DNA from: Flavobacteriaceae bacterium UBA3356
Lineage (GTDB): Bacteria > Bacteroidota > Bacteroidia > Flavobacteriales > Flavobacteriaceae
DNA length: 64,000 nt
Assembly: GCA_002360635.1 (NCBI GenBank)
Contig: DEQW01000005.1
Location: 1-64,000 of the forward strand
Direction of reading: 5' to 3'
The notes below the pieces were generated by a model. That model was given only the letters and a program-made list of their open reading frames with translations, searched no databases and was not told the origin of the DNA. Made by a program: the position numbers and the translations under genes. Positions 1 to 8,896 of the stretch are shown one piece after another. Positions within the stretch are counted from its first letter, which is position 1, and each line of letters starts with the position of its first letter.

Positions 1-11
1 AAACTTAAGAT

Positions 12-67
12 GTATAACCGCAAAAGCGGAAAGGTTGTGTACATTTATTCCATAACTGCGGTTATAC
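12..67. repeat. Imperfect long inverted repeat (attC-like or REP-like)
   Basis: An 11-bp perfect inverted repeat, GTATAACCGCA (12-22) and TGCGGTTATAC (57-67), flanks a second pairing of GTTGTG (34-39) with CATAAC (51-56). The right arm is continuous, while the left arm carries an 11-nt bulge (23-33). This asymmetric two-step hairpin resembles the layout of integron attC sites, but also of dispersed palindromic repeats. No integrase or cassette gene is visible beside it, and the window starts here, so its identity is open. Confidence 0.5.
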
Positions 68-182
68 GCGAACGATGCTAGACTTGAGAAGAATTAAACA
101 ATATATCATAACTTATTTTCCAAATAGGCAGAAAGTCGTAACAAACTAATTTGTTTCTCGTCTTATAAGAAAATATCTATCT

Positions 183-2660
183 ATGAGAAGATTTGTACTC
201 GCTATTGCCTTATTTTCAACAATAATTTCACAGGCTCAAATAGTCGGAAAAGTAACCGACACCAACGAAAACCCACTTCCATTTGTCAACATTTATCTAA
301 AAGACTCTTACAAAGGTACAACCACAAACGACTCAGGTAATTATCGATTAGATATTTCAGAAACAATTGAATACGAAGTCATTTTTCAATTTTTAGGATA
401 TAAAACGCTTACTAAAACCATTGACGCCACTTCTTTTCCATACGTGTTAAATGTAAGATTGGAAGAAGAATCGGTCAGTCTTGACGAAGTAGTTGTCTCT
501 AACAACGAAGATCCTGCCTATCGAATTATCCGCGAGACGATTGCAAAACGTAAAATAAACCTTGAAAAAATCGCTGCTTATACCGCAGATTTCTATTCCC
601 GTGGCATTTGGCGCGTTGAAGATTTGCCTGAAAAAGTACTGGGGCAAGAAATAGGCGACTTTGACGGAGCACTCGATTCTACAAGAACGGGAATCATTTA
701 TCTTTCTGAAACGATAAGCGAAATTGCTTACCAACAACCCGATGATTTCAAAGAAAAAATAATTGCCAGTAAAGTAAGTGGTAACGATAATGGCTTTAGC
801 TTTAACAGTGCACAAGATGCTAATTTTTCGTTTTATGAAAACTCGATCGACCTTAACGCTTCCATTGTTTCGCCCATTGCTGATAACGCTTTTAACTATT
901 ACCGGTACAAACTCGACGGAATTTTTTACGAAGGCGATAAGCTTATCAACAAAATAAAAGTCACCCCAAAACGTCCAAAAGATCGAGTATGGGAAGGATT
1001 TATTTATATTGTAGAAGACGATTGGCAGCTCTACGGAACCGAACTTAACACTACGGGTTCGGCCATTCAAGTACCGATGGTCAACAAACTCTTATTTAAG
1101 CAAAACTTTAAATTTGACCCTAAAACCGACAGTTGGGTAAAACGATCGCAGACCATTGATTTTAGTTTTAAATTTTTAGGTTTTCAGGGGGATGGACAGT
1201 TTATTGCCGTATACAGCAATTATGATTTTCAACCTCAATTTTCTGAAAAGTCTTTTACAAACGAAGTACTTTCCTTTGCTGAAGAAGCCAATAAAAAAGA
1301 TAGTCTTTTCTGGAAAGGCACACGACCCGTTCCGCTCACCGATGAAGAGTTGAAAGATTATATAAAGAAAGACAGCATACAAGAACTTCGGAAATCGAAG
1401 AAGTATTTAGACTCGGTTGATGCAGTTTCCAATAAACTGAAACCACTGGACATCATCACCGGATATTCCTATAAAAATAGCTATGACAAATGGAGCGTGA
1501 GCTACGACGGAATTTTCCCCGGTATCAATTTCAACACCGTTCAAGGGTGGAATGCCAGTGCCGGACTTCGATATTTTAAGTGGTACGATGAAAACCAAAC
1601 CGAATGGCTTTCCATTTACGGTGATGCGAATTATGGAATTTCAGAAGACAGATTGCGTTTTACCGGTGGAATCACAAAGAATTTTAATCGCACCAATAGA
1701 TTACGGTTGTCTCTTTTCGGCGGAAGTAAAGTACAACAGTTTAATGCCGAAGAACCTATTTCACCTATTGTAAATACAGTTTCCACCCTTTTCTTTGAGC
1801 GAAATTATATGAAGCTGTACGAACTGAATTACGCCAAAGCTGCTTATAGCCAAGAACTCTTCAACGGGTTGCGTATTTTCACCAACTTTGGATACGAGCA
1901 ACGGAAACCACTATTTAATAACACCTATTATGTAACCATCCCTAATGATGATGTTTCATATACGTCAAACAATCCATTAAACCCTTCCGACTTTAGCAAT
2001 GCGGCGATTGATGAGCATGATATCTTTAAAACAGGCATTAGAGCCGATATTACCTTTGGTCAAAAATATATGACCTACCCAGATGGAAAGTATAATTTAG
2101 GAAACAATAAGTACCCGGCACTTTCTATAACCTTTGAAAATGGTTTGGGCGCATCAAATGACGACTATAATTACAGCCAGTTACGAGCAAGTTTATATCA
2201 ATCTATCAACACCGGAAATAAAGGTGAGTTTGCCTACCGATTGAAAGGGGGAACGTTTTTTAATGGTGACAACATCAGTTTTGTAGATTACCAACATTTC
2301 AACGGAAACCAAACGCGCATAGGTACTTCTTCAAACTACACCAATGTATTTAATTTACTCCCATACTATCAATTAAGCACGAACAAAAACTATTTTGAAG
2401 GGCATTTAGAACACGATTTTAAAGGATGGATTTTAGGAAAAATCCCCGGTATTAATCAGCTGAACTTTAATTTAGTGGCGGGAGCGCATCTTTTAAGTAT
2501 TGAAAACAACAAGCCGTACAGCGAATTTTCAGTAGGTATAGACAATCTTGGTATTGGAAACTTCCGTTTTTTACGATTGGATTATGTTCGTTCGTATTAT
2601 AACGGAACAAGCGATGGCGCCTTCGTTTTCGGGTTGAAATTTTTAGGGTTTTTAGACTAA
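183..2660 (+). CDS. DUF5686 / carboxypeptidase-regulatory-like outer-membrane protein
   Basis: This 825-residue protein starts with a signal peptide (about residues 1-19, ending SQAQ). A carboxypeptidase-D regulatory-like beta-sandwich follows (about 20-105), with the typical G-x-V-x-D-x-x-x-x-P-L-P-F-V-N pattern. The remainder is rich in aromatic and polar alternation and ends in aromatic-rich strands (last residues FLGFLD), which fits an outer-membrane beta barrel. The arrangement is that of Bacteroidota DUF5686 proteins, whose function is not established. It converges on pcm with a 4-base overlap at the 3' ends. I infer outer-membrane location; no substrate can be named. Confidence 0.8.
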   Translation: MRRFVLAIALFSTIISQAQIVGKVTDTNENPLPFVNIYLKDSYKGTTTNDSGNYRLDISETIEYEVIFQFLGYKTLTKTIDATSFPYVLNVRLEEESVSLDEVVVSNNEDPAYRIIRETIAKRKINLEKIAAYTADFYSRGIWRVEDLPEKVLGQEIGDFDGALDSTRTGIIYLSETISEIAYQQPDDFKEKIIASKVSGNDNGFSFNSAQDANFSFYENSIDLNASIVSPIADNAFNYYRYKLDGIFYEGDKLINKIKVTPKRPKDRVWEGFIYIVEDDWQLYGTELNTTGSAIQVPMVNKLLFKQNFKFDPKTDSWVKRSQTIDFSFKFLGFQGDGQFIAVYSNYDFQPQFSEKSFTNEVLSFAEEANKKDSLFWKGTRPVPLTDEELKDYIKKDSIQELRKSKKYLDSVDAVSNKLKPLDIITGYSYKNSYDKWSVSYDGIFPGINFNTVQGWNASAGLRYFKWYDENQTEWLSIYGDANYGISEDRLRFTGGITKNFNRTNRLRLSLFGGSKVQQFNAEEPISPIVNTVSTLFFERNYMKLYELNYAKAAYSQELFNGLRIFTNFGYEQRKPLFNNTYYVTIPNDDVSYTSNNPLNPSDFSNAAIDEHDIFKTGIRADITFGQKYMTYPDGKYNLGNNKYPALSITFENGLGASNDDYNYSQLRASLYQSINTGNKGEFAYRLKGGTFFNGDNISFVDYQHFNGNQTRIGTSSNYTNVFNLLPYYQLSTNKNYFEGHLEHDFKGWILGKIPGINQLNFNLVAGAHLLSIENNKPYSEFSVGIDNLGIGNFRFLRLDYVRSYYNGTSDGAFVFGLKFLGFLD

Positions 2661-3298
2661 TTTTTATCCTCTAACAAAGGAACAAATCGAAATTCACCAT
2701 ATTCATTTTTTTCAAACTCTTTTTCCGAAGTACGTGTAAAAACGGTCATAATCTGAACGTCCTCACCTACAGGGATAACAAGCTTCCCCCCTATTTTCAG
2801 TTGTGCCATGAGAGGTTTAGGAACAAATGGAGCCCCAGCTGTAACAACTATACCATCGTATGGGGCTTCTTCTGGTAAGCCTTTGTAGCCATCACCAAAA
2901 ATTAAACGTTTAGGACGGTAGCCTAGCTTTGGTAAAAAGCGTTTTGTTTTTTTAAAAAGTTCATTTTGACGTTCTATTGAAAACACGGTGATTCCCATTT
3001 CTAACAAAACAGCGGTTTGATAGCCACTTCCTGTTCCTATTTCAAGTACTTTATCGCCTTTTGTAACTTCTAACAATTCAGTTTGCCTTGCTACCGTATA
3101 CGGTTGCGAAATAGTTTGATCTGCAGCAATGGGAAACGCTTTATCAACATACGCATGCTCGATAAAACTAGAATCCATAAACAAATGTCGCGGTATCGCA
3201 TTCACGGCCTCTAAAACACTTTTATTTTCTATTCCTTTGGCTTTTAAGGTTTCAACCAAACGTTTTCGCATTCCTTTATGTGTATAGGTATCTTTCAC
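2657..3298 (-). CDS. pcm: Protein-L-isoaspartate O-methyltransferase
   Basis: This cytosolic enzyme would methylate L-isoaspartyl residues with S-adenosylmethionine, starting repair of aged proteins. The 213-residue length is normal for the family. The N-terminal part carries the conserved R-H-x-F and A-Y-x-D-x-A-x-P-I region. The SAM-binding motif I is VLEIGTGSGYQTAVL (about residues 85-99), and a GGKLVIPVG segment follows near residue 172. It is transcribed away from the Gfo/Idh gene across a 211-bp gap and converges on the DUF5686 gene. The methyltransferase fold and N-terminal signature together make the call firm. Confidence 0.93.
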   Translation of the reverse strand: MKDTYTHKGMRKRLVETLKAKGIENKSVLEAVNAIPRHLFMDSSFIEHAYVDKAFPIAADQTISQPYTVARQTELLEVTKGDKVLEIGTGSGYQTAVLLEMGITVFSIERQNELFKKTKRFLPKLGYRPKRLIFGDGYKGLPEEAPYDGIVVTAGAPFVPKPLMAQLKIGGKLVIPVGEDVQIMTVFTRTSEKEFEKNEYGEFRFVPLLEDKN

Positions 3299-3485
3299 GG
3301 CAATTAACTTTTAAGTTACAAAATAAAAAAACTTTTTAGTTAGAAATGGTAAAAAAGCGAGATATATCAACATAAATTCAATAATAAATAAGCGTTTCTT
3401 TTATATCTGAAAAAAGCGGCAGACAGTCAATTGTTTATGAAATTGTAAATCTTGATACACCTTCGTAATTTACCTCGAAAACCGT

Positions 3486-3493
3486 TACCTTTG
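3486..3493 (+). promoter_or_regulatory. Possible Bacteroidota -7 box for the Gfo/Idh gene
   Basis: TACCTTTG matches the Bacteroidota -7 consensus TAnnTTTG and lies 16 bases before the ATG at 3510. No TTTG is present at the expected upstream spacing, so this is a half-supported promoter. Confidence 0.45.
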
Positions 3494-3509
3494 CGAAAAA
3501 CAGAAGCCG

Positions 3510-4478
3510 ATGCTAAAAGCCGGAGTGTTAGGTGCCGGGCACCTTGGGAAAATTCATTTAAAATTACTGGAGCAATCTACTAAATATGAATTAGTAGGTT
3601 TTTACGATAAAGACAAAAAAGCTTCAGAAAAAGTTGAATCTGAATTTGGTTACAAAAGTTTTCCTTCCATGGAAGCTTTAATTGAAGCCTGTGATATGGT
3701 TGATGTAGTAACACCTACATTGTACCATTTTGATTCCGCAAAACAAGTAATTGAAGCCGGTAAACATTTGTTTATCGAAAAACCGATTACACATACAGTT
3801 CCAGAAGCTGAAGCATTGCTGGAGTTGGCAAAAATCCACAACATTAAAGGACAAGTAGGTCAAGTGGAACGCTTCAACCCTGCATTTATGTCGGTAAACC
3901 ATAAGATTAAAAACCCGATGTTTATCGAATCGCACCGCTTGGCAGAATTTAATCCGCGCGGTACAGATGTTTCGGTTGTGTTGGATTTAATGATTCACGA
4001 TATCGATGCTATTTTGAGTGTTGTAAAATCAAAAGTAAAAGAAATTCACGCCAGTGGTGTTTCAGTTATTAGTGAAACGCCCGACATTGCCAATGCTCGA
4101 ATCGAATTTGAAAACGGTTGTGTCGCCAACCTTACGGCTAGCCGAATTTCAATGAAAAAAATGCGAAAAGCACGATTTTTTCAGCGTGACGCCTACATTT
4201 CTGTAGATTTTTTAGAGAAGAAATGTGAAGTGGTGAAAATGAAGGATGCCCCAAAAAAACCAGATGATTTTGCAATGATTCTTACCAATGCAGAAGGGAT
4301 TAAAAAACAAATCTATTTCGACAATCCTAAAGTAGATAACAACAATGCTATTTTAGACGAATTAGAAACCTTTGCCGATGCTATCAATAATAATACAACT
4401 CCAGTAGTTAGCTTAGAGCAAGGCACCGAAGCATTGCGAGTGGCGATGCAAATAATTTCGAATTTTAAAACATTATAA
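3510..4478 (+). CDS. Gfo/Idh/MocA family NAD(P)-dependent oxidoreductase
   Basis: The 322-residue protein begins with a Rossmann motif GAGHLGKIHL (residues 8-17) and carries the family's EKPIT motif with its conserved lysine near residue 92. The C-terminal half is the alpha/beta domain that binds substrate. Family members oxidise or reduce sugars, inositols and similar hydroxy compounds; the substrate cannot be told from sequence alone. A 3-hydroxyacyl-CoA dehydrogenase gene begins 5 bp downstream on the same strand, so the two are probably co-transcribed. That pairing does not by itself give this enzyme a role in fatty-acid metabolism. Confidence 0.85.
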   Translation: MLKAGVLGAGHLGKIHLKLLEQSTKYELVGFYDKDKKASEKVESEFGYKSFPSMEALIEACDMVDVVTPTLYHFDSAKQVIEAGKHLFIEKPITHTVPEAEALLELAKIHNIKGQVGQVERFNPAFMSVNHKIKNPMFIESHRLAEFNPRGTDVSVVLDLMIHDIDAILSVVKSKVKEIHASGVSVISETPDIANARIEFENGCVANLTASRISMKKMRKARFFQRDAYISVDFLEKKCEVVKMKDAPKKPDDFAMILTNAEGIKKQIYFDNPKVDNNNAILDELETFADAINNNTTPVVSLEQGTEALRVAMQIISNFKTL

Positions 4479-4483
4479 ATACT

Positions 4484-5374
4484 ATGAAAAATATAGCAGT
4501 AATTGGAGCAGGAACCATGGGAAATGGAATTGCCCATACCTTTGCACAAAGTGATTATAAAGTACAATTAATTGACATCTCGCAAGATTCTTTAGATAAA
4601 GGAATGGCCACCATCACCAAAAATTTGGATAGAATGGTCGCTAAAGAAAAAATAAGCGAAGATGACAAAAAACGTACCCTTGCTAATATTACCACATATA
4701 CCAACCTAGAGGATGGTGTAGAGTATGCTAGTTTAGTGGTTGAAGCAGCCACTGAAAATTTAGACTTAAAATTGAAGATTTTTAAAGACCTTGATCAATT
4801 CTGTTCAGATGACACCATCTTAGCTAGTAATACTTCTTCTATTTCTATTACTGAAATTGCGGCGGTAACGTCACGTCCAGAAATGGTAATCGGGATGCAC
4901 TTTATGAATCCTGTGCCAATAATGAAGTTGGTTGAAATTATTAAAGGCTACAGTACAAGTGCTGAAACCTACAACACAGTTGAAGAGCTTTCAAAAAAAT
5001 TAAACAAAGTACCTGTAGAAGTAAATGATTACCCAGGCTTTGTTGCTAACCGTATTTTAATGCCAATGATCAACGAAGCCATTGAAACGTTGTACAATGG
5101 AGTTGCTGGTGTTGAAGAAATTGATACCGTAATGAAATTAGGAATGGCTCACCCGATGGGACCTTTACAATTAGCTGATTTTATTGGGCTGGACGTTTGT
5201 CTTTCTATTTTAAACGTAATGTACGACGGATTTAAAAACCCAAAATACGCACCGTGCCCATTATTGGTAAATATGGTGATGGCAGGAAAAATGGGAGTGA
5301 AAAGCGGAGAAGGTTTTTACGATTATGCCGAAAGCAAAAAAGCGGAAACCGTATCAAAACAGTTTGCTAAGTAA
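4484..5374 (+). CDS. 3-hydroxybutyryl-CoA / 3-hydroxyacyl-CoA dehydrogenase
   Basis: This 296-residue cytosolic NAD-dependent enzyme would interconvert 3-hydroxyacyl-CoA and 3-ketoacyl-CoA. The N-terminal Rossmann motif is GAGTMGNGIAHTFA (residues 7-20). The catalytic-histidine segment GMHFMNPVPIMKLVEI is near residue 140, and the C-terminal helical domain contains GPLQLADFIGLD. The length fits the short single-function family (PaaH/Hbd type) rather than the large fused FadB type. It likely shares a transcript with the preceding oxidoreductase. With the acyl-CoA carboxylase and mutase genes elsewhere in the window, it suggests active acyl-CoA metabolism, though the chain-length preference is unknown. 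Confidence 0.92.
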   Translation: MKNIAVIGAGTMGNGIAHTFAQSDYKVQLIDISQDSLDKGMATITKNLDRMVAKEKISEDDKKRTLANITTYTNLEDGVEYASLVVEAATENLDLKLKIFKDLDQFCSDDTILASNTSSISITEIAAVTSRPEMVIGMHFMNPVPIMKLVEIIKGYSTSAETYNTVEELSKKLNKVPVEVNDYPGFVANRILMPMINEAIETLYNGVAGVEEIDTVMKLGMAHPMGPLQLADFIGLDVCLSILNVMYDGFKNPKYAPCPLLVNMVMAGKMGVKSGEGFYDYAESKKAETVSKQFAK

Positions 5375-5411
5375 TTTTCCTTGCTAATCCAAAAATTGAA
5401 GTCCTAAACCG

Positions 5412-5442
5412 GGCTCTAAGCTGAGTCGAAGAGCCTTTTTTT
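5412..5442 (+). terminator. Rho-independent terminator with REP-like loop
   Basis: Arms GGCTCT (5412-5417) and AGAGCC (5430-5435) enclose a 12-nt loop and are followed by seven Ts. It sits 37 bp after the hydroxyacyl-CoA dehydrogenase stop and just before the DUF1015 gene. The loop sequence AAGCTGAGTCGA resembles the palindromic motif seen near 55,600 and 60,020. Confidence 0.7.
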
Positions 5443-5450
5443 ATAAAAAT

Positions 5451-6689
5451 ATGGCAAAAATAATCCCTTTTAAAGCTGTACGTCCTACCCGTGATAAAGT
5501 GAGTCTTATTGCTGCACGGTCGTACGACAGTTATACCCCAGAACAAAGGGAATCGCGCCTTCGGGATAATCCGTTTTCGTTTTTGCACATTGTAAATCCT
5601 GGCTATAAATACCATAAAGAAATTTCTGGCGAACAACGTTATTCGTTGGTTAGAAACCGCTATCAGGAATTTAAAGAAGATGGTGTTTTTATGGAAGATG
5701 AAAAACCTAGTTTTTACATCTATAAAATTGTAAACCGGGATGGTCTTGAATTTAACGGAATCGTCGCTGCAGCCAGCACGGAAGATTACAAAAATAATGT
5801 GATAAAAAAGCACGAAGAAACCCTTCAATATAAAGAAGTTGTTTTTAAAGAATATTTAAAAACAGTTGGGTTTAATGCTGAAGCTGTACTACTCACCCAT
5901 CCTGATAATGCAGAACTTTCCGCAATTGTAAGTAACGTAATGGAAACCCGCGCGGAGTATGAGTTTACAACTACCTATCGCGATACGCATTATTTATGGA
6001 ATGTAGATGATGAAACCACTGTTTCAAAAATAAAAGAAGTGTTTTCTGAAATGGAAAGCCTTTATATTGCTGATGGTCATCACCGTAGTGCATCTTCTTT
6101 TTTATTGGCTGAAGACCTAAAAGAAGCAGATGACAATCACACCGGAAACGAGCCATACAATTACTTCATGAGCTATTTAATTCCAGAAAGTGATTTAAAA
6201 ATTTATGAATTCAACCGCTTGGTAAAAGACCTAAACGGATTGAGCAAAGAAGAGTTTTTAATTAAGCTGGATGCACTTTTCCGTATAGAAAATAGAGGTT
6301 TAGAATACTACAAACCTACCCAGAAACAGAATTTCAGTATGTATTTGGATGGAGAGTTTTATTCGCTCTATCTTCGGAAAAACAGCTACACCATCAACAA
6401 TGCACTCGATGCATTGGACGCTCAAATTTTGTTTACTACCATTTTAAAACCAATTTTAGGCATTGAAGATTTACGTAACGACCAACGCATAAAATACACC
6501 GATGGAAAAAGTGATATGGCTTACGTGCAAACCGTTATCGATACGGGTGAATTTACGGTAGGCTTTGGGTTATTGCCTGTTCGTGTTTCAGAAATGAAAA
6601 ACATAGCCGATGAAGGGCTGAAAATGCCTCCAAAAACTACCTTCGTATTACCCAAATTACGCAGTGGAGTCACTATTTACGAGTTTTAG
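5451..6689 (+). CDS. DUF1015 family protein
   Basis: This 412-residue protein has the hallmarks of the DUF1015 family: an N-terminal segment IIPFKAVRPTRDKV, a conserved YIADGHHRSASS block near residue 205, and a C-terminal region with DLRNDQRIKYTDG. The biochemical function of the family is unknown. The length is typical and there is no signal peptide, so a cytosolic protein is expected. It follows a terminator and precedes yggS by 68 bp. A small hairpin, CTTTAGT/ACTAAAG (6703-6720), lies after its stop but lacks a strong T run. Confidence 0.88.
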   Translation: MAKIIPFKAVRPTRDKVSLIAARSYDSYTPEQRESRLRDNPFSFLHIVNPGYKYHKEISGEQRYSLVRNRYQEFKEDGVFMEDEKPSFYIYKIVNRDGLEFNGIVAAASTEDYKNNVIKKHEETLQYKEVVFKEYLKTVGFNAEAVLLTHPDNAELSAIVSNVMETRAEYEFTTTYRDTHYLWNVDDETTVSKIKEVFSEMESLYIADGHHRSASSFLLAEDLKEADDNHTGNEPYNYFMSYLIPESDLKIYEFNRLVKDLNGLSKEEFLIKLDALFRIENRGLEYYKPTQKQNFSMYLDGEFYSLYLRKNSYTINNALDALDAQILFTTILKPILGIEDLRNDQRIKYTDGKSDMAYVQTVIDTGEFTVGFGLLPVRVSEMKNIADEGLKMPPKTTFVLPKLRSGVTIYEF

Positions 6690-6757
6690 ATTGTTTAACA
6701 TACTTTAGTTTTTACTAAAGCTTCCTATTTGTATTTTACTGTAGAAAAGAGAACGTT

Positions 6758-7411
6758 ATGAGTATTTCAGAAAAAATAAAATCATTTAAAGAGCAATTGC
6801 CCGAAGATGTAACTTTGGTTGCCGTTTCAAAAACGAAACCTATTTCAGAAATTATGGAGGCCTACAACACTGGTCACCGTATTTTTGGGGAAAACAAGGT
6901 GCAGGAAATGGAAAGCAAATGGCAAGAAATGCCTAAAGATATTGAATGGCATATGATTGGCCATGTTCAGCGTAATAAAGTGAAATATATGGCTCCGTTT
7001 GTGAGTTTAATTCACTCGGTGGACAGCAAACGATTATTAAAAGAAATTAATAAACGTGCCAAAAACGAAGAACGCGTGATTGATTGTCTGCTTCAGGTTA
7101 AAATCGCCGAAGAGGACAGTAAATATGGCCTTGATAAAGAAGAGGCTTTAGAATTATTGGCTTCAGAAACCTTTCAGAAGTATGAAAACGTAAACGTTAT
7201 CGGTTTAATGGGAATGGCTACCTTTACCGATGATGAAAAACAAATTGCGGCGGAATTTCAGAAATTAAAAAACATTTACGACAGTATAAAAGACGAATAC
7301 AGCTTTAGCAAACTTTCTATGGGAATGAGCGGTGATTATAAAATTGCCATTGAAAAAGGAAGTAATTTGGTACGCGTGGGAAGTGCTATTTTTGGTGAAC
7401 GGAATTACTAA
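6758..7411 (+). CDS. YggS/PROSC family pyridoxal-phosphate homeostasis protein
   Basis: The 217-residue protein is a single-domain alanine-racemase-like TIM barrel that binds pyridoxal phosphate. The PLP lysine lies in LVAVSKTKP (about residue 26), followed by FGENKVQE near residue 49. WHMIGHVQRNK near residue 72 and LSMGMSGDYKIAIEKGSNLVRVGSAIFGER at the C terminus are further family signatures. Family members buffer free PLP and influence amino-acid and 2-oxoacid balance; they are not known to catalyse a reaction. The next gene starts 46 bp downstream, with a clear Shine-Dalgarno-like sequence in the gap. Confidence 0.93.
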   Translation: MSISEKIKSFKEQLPEDVTLVAVSKTKPISEIMEAYNTGHRIFGENKVQEMESKWQEMPKDIEWHMIGHVQRNKVKYMAPFVSLIHSVDSKRLLKEINKRAKNEERVIDCLLQVKIAEEDSKYGLDKEEALELLASETFQKYENVNVIGLMGMATFTDDEKQIAAEFQKLKNIYDSIKDEYSFSKLSMGMSGDYKIAIEKGSNLVRVGSAIFGERNY

Positions 7412-7440
7412 TAACCATATTACAATTTATATTCAGTAAA

Positions 7441-7447
7441 AAAGGAG
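7441..7447 (+). promoter_or_regulatory. Canonical Shine-Dalgarno sequence
   Basis: AAAGGAG lies 10 bases before the ATG at 7458. Strong Shine-Dalgarno sequences are uncommon in Bacteroidota, so this one stands out and supports the chosen start of the nuclease gene. Confidence 0.5.
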
Positions 7448-7457
7448 AATAAGATAC

Positions 7458-8822
7458 ATGTACGCTATTTTAGATATTGAAACAACCGGTGGAAAGTACA
7501 ACGAAGAGGGCATTACTGAAATAGCAATTTACCGTTTTGATGGTCATGAAATTGTAGATCAATTTAGCAGTTTGGTAAACCCAGAACGCTCTATACAGCC
7601 TTTTGTGGTGAATTTGACTGGTATAAACAACCAAATGCTTAGAAATGCACCTAAGTTTTATGAAGTGGCAAAACGTATCATTGAAATTACCGAAGACTGT
7701 ATTTTAGTAGCCCACAACGCCAAGTTTGACAACCGAATACTAACCACTGAGTTTGACCGATTAGGCTATACCTATTCAAAAAAAACGCTCTGCACAGTAG
7801 AGTTATCTAAAAAGCTAATTCCCAACCTTCCTTCCTATAGCCTTGGGAAATTAGTGAAATCGTTGGGCATTCCACTTACCGATCGACATCGAGCGCAAGG
7901 TGATGCTAGGGCAACGGTTTCACTTTTTAAAATGTTGCTGAATAAGGATACTTCCAAAAACATTATTCAGGCAGCTGTTCGCAAAAATCCGAAACGCCAG
8001 TTAGAGCCTAAATTATTAGACTTCATTGCAGATGCCCCTACCGAAACAGGCGTTTATTACATGCATCGTGAGGATGGTGAGATTATCTACATTGGGAAAA
8101 GCAAAAACATAAAAAAAAGGCTCACGCAGCATTTCACTTCCGATAACAGAAAATCAAAACGCATACAGTTGGAGGTTGCCAGTGTAAGCTATGAAAAAAC
8201 CGGAAGCGACCTTATTGCCCAATTAAAAGAAAGCGAAGAAATAAAACGTAACAAACCTGTTTATAATAGGGCTCAACGAAAAACATTGTTCAATAACCAG
8301 CTTACTTCCTATAAGGATCAAGACGGATACATAAACCTAACAATTGAAAAAGCAGATGCCAGAAAAAAAGCCATTACTACATTTACCAACTACCAACAAG
8401 CAAAGGCTGTACTTTTTAAAATCACCGAAGATTATAAGCTTTGTCAAAAGTTAAATGGCTTGCACAAAACACAAGGAAGCTGTTTTCAATACAGCATTAA
8501 GGAATGCAACGGAGCTTGTATAACCGAAGAATCGCCAGAAACATACAACGATCGGGTACAACAATTCTTAGAGAAAGTAAGCTATAAAAACCAACATATG
8601 CTAATTATTGACAGAGGTAGAAATGTAGAGGAGCGATCGGTTGTTTTAATTGAGGAAGGGAAATACAAAGGTTTTGGTTATTTCAACTTAAACCACCAAA
8701 TAACCAATCCAGAGATTTTAAAAACACTTATCAACCCGATGCAAAACAACCGGGATGTTCAACATATTATTCAAAACTACCTTCGAAAAAATAAAAAAGT
8801 GAAGACAATGAAGCTTGAATAA
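7458..8822 (+). CDS. DnaQ-like exonuclease fused to a GIY-YIG/UvrC-like nuclease
   Basis: This 454-residue protein joins two nuclease modules. Residues 1-165 are a DEDDh exonuclease: Asp6 and Glu8 in ILDIETTG, HNAKFD near 86-91, and His144/Asp149 in HRAQGDA. Residues about 195-275 are a GIY-YIG domain, with TGVYYM near 198 and IIYIGKSKNIKKRL near 210-223. Further on, four cysteines in the order C...C-F-Q-Y-x-I-K-E-C-x-x-x-C (about 335-356) match the cysteine cluster that follows the GIY-YIG domain in UvrC. The UvrC endonuclease V-like and helix-hairpin-helix domains are absent. A role in DNA repair is likely; whether it makes UvrC/Cho-type incisions is inference. Confidence 0.87.
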   Translation: MYAILDIETTGGKYNEEGITEIAIYRFDGHEIVDQFSSLVNPERSIQPFVVNLTGINNQMLRNAPKFYEVAKRIIEITEDCILVAHNAKFDNRILTTEFDRLGYTYSKKTLCTVELSKKLIPNLPSYSLGKLVKSLGIPLTDRHRAQGDARATVSLFKMLLNKDTSKNIIQAAVRKNPKRQLEPKLLDFIADAPTETGVYYMHREDGEIIYIGKSKNIKKRLTQHFTSDNRKSKRIQLEVASVSYEKTGSDLIAQLKESEEIKRNKPVYNRAQRKTLFNNQLTSYKDQDGYINLTIEKADARKKAITTFTNYQQAKAVLFKITEDYKLCQKLNGLHKTQGSCFQYSIKECNGACITEESPETYNDRVQQFLEKVSYKNQHMLIIDRGRNVEERSVVLIEEGKYKGFGYFNLNHQITNPEILKTLINPMQNNRDVQHIIQNYLRKNKKVKTMKLE

Positions 8823-8896
8823 TTAGGTATGGTTTAATTTATTCTGACTATATTTATGTTATACTTTAATATGATAACACTAAGAATGAATAGAAT

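Noticed and set aside
447..1070. Minus-strand frame of 207 residues inside the DUF5686 gene
   Set aside because: It lies wholly within a convincing outer-membrane protein gene and contains no recognisable motif.
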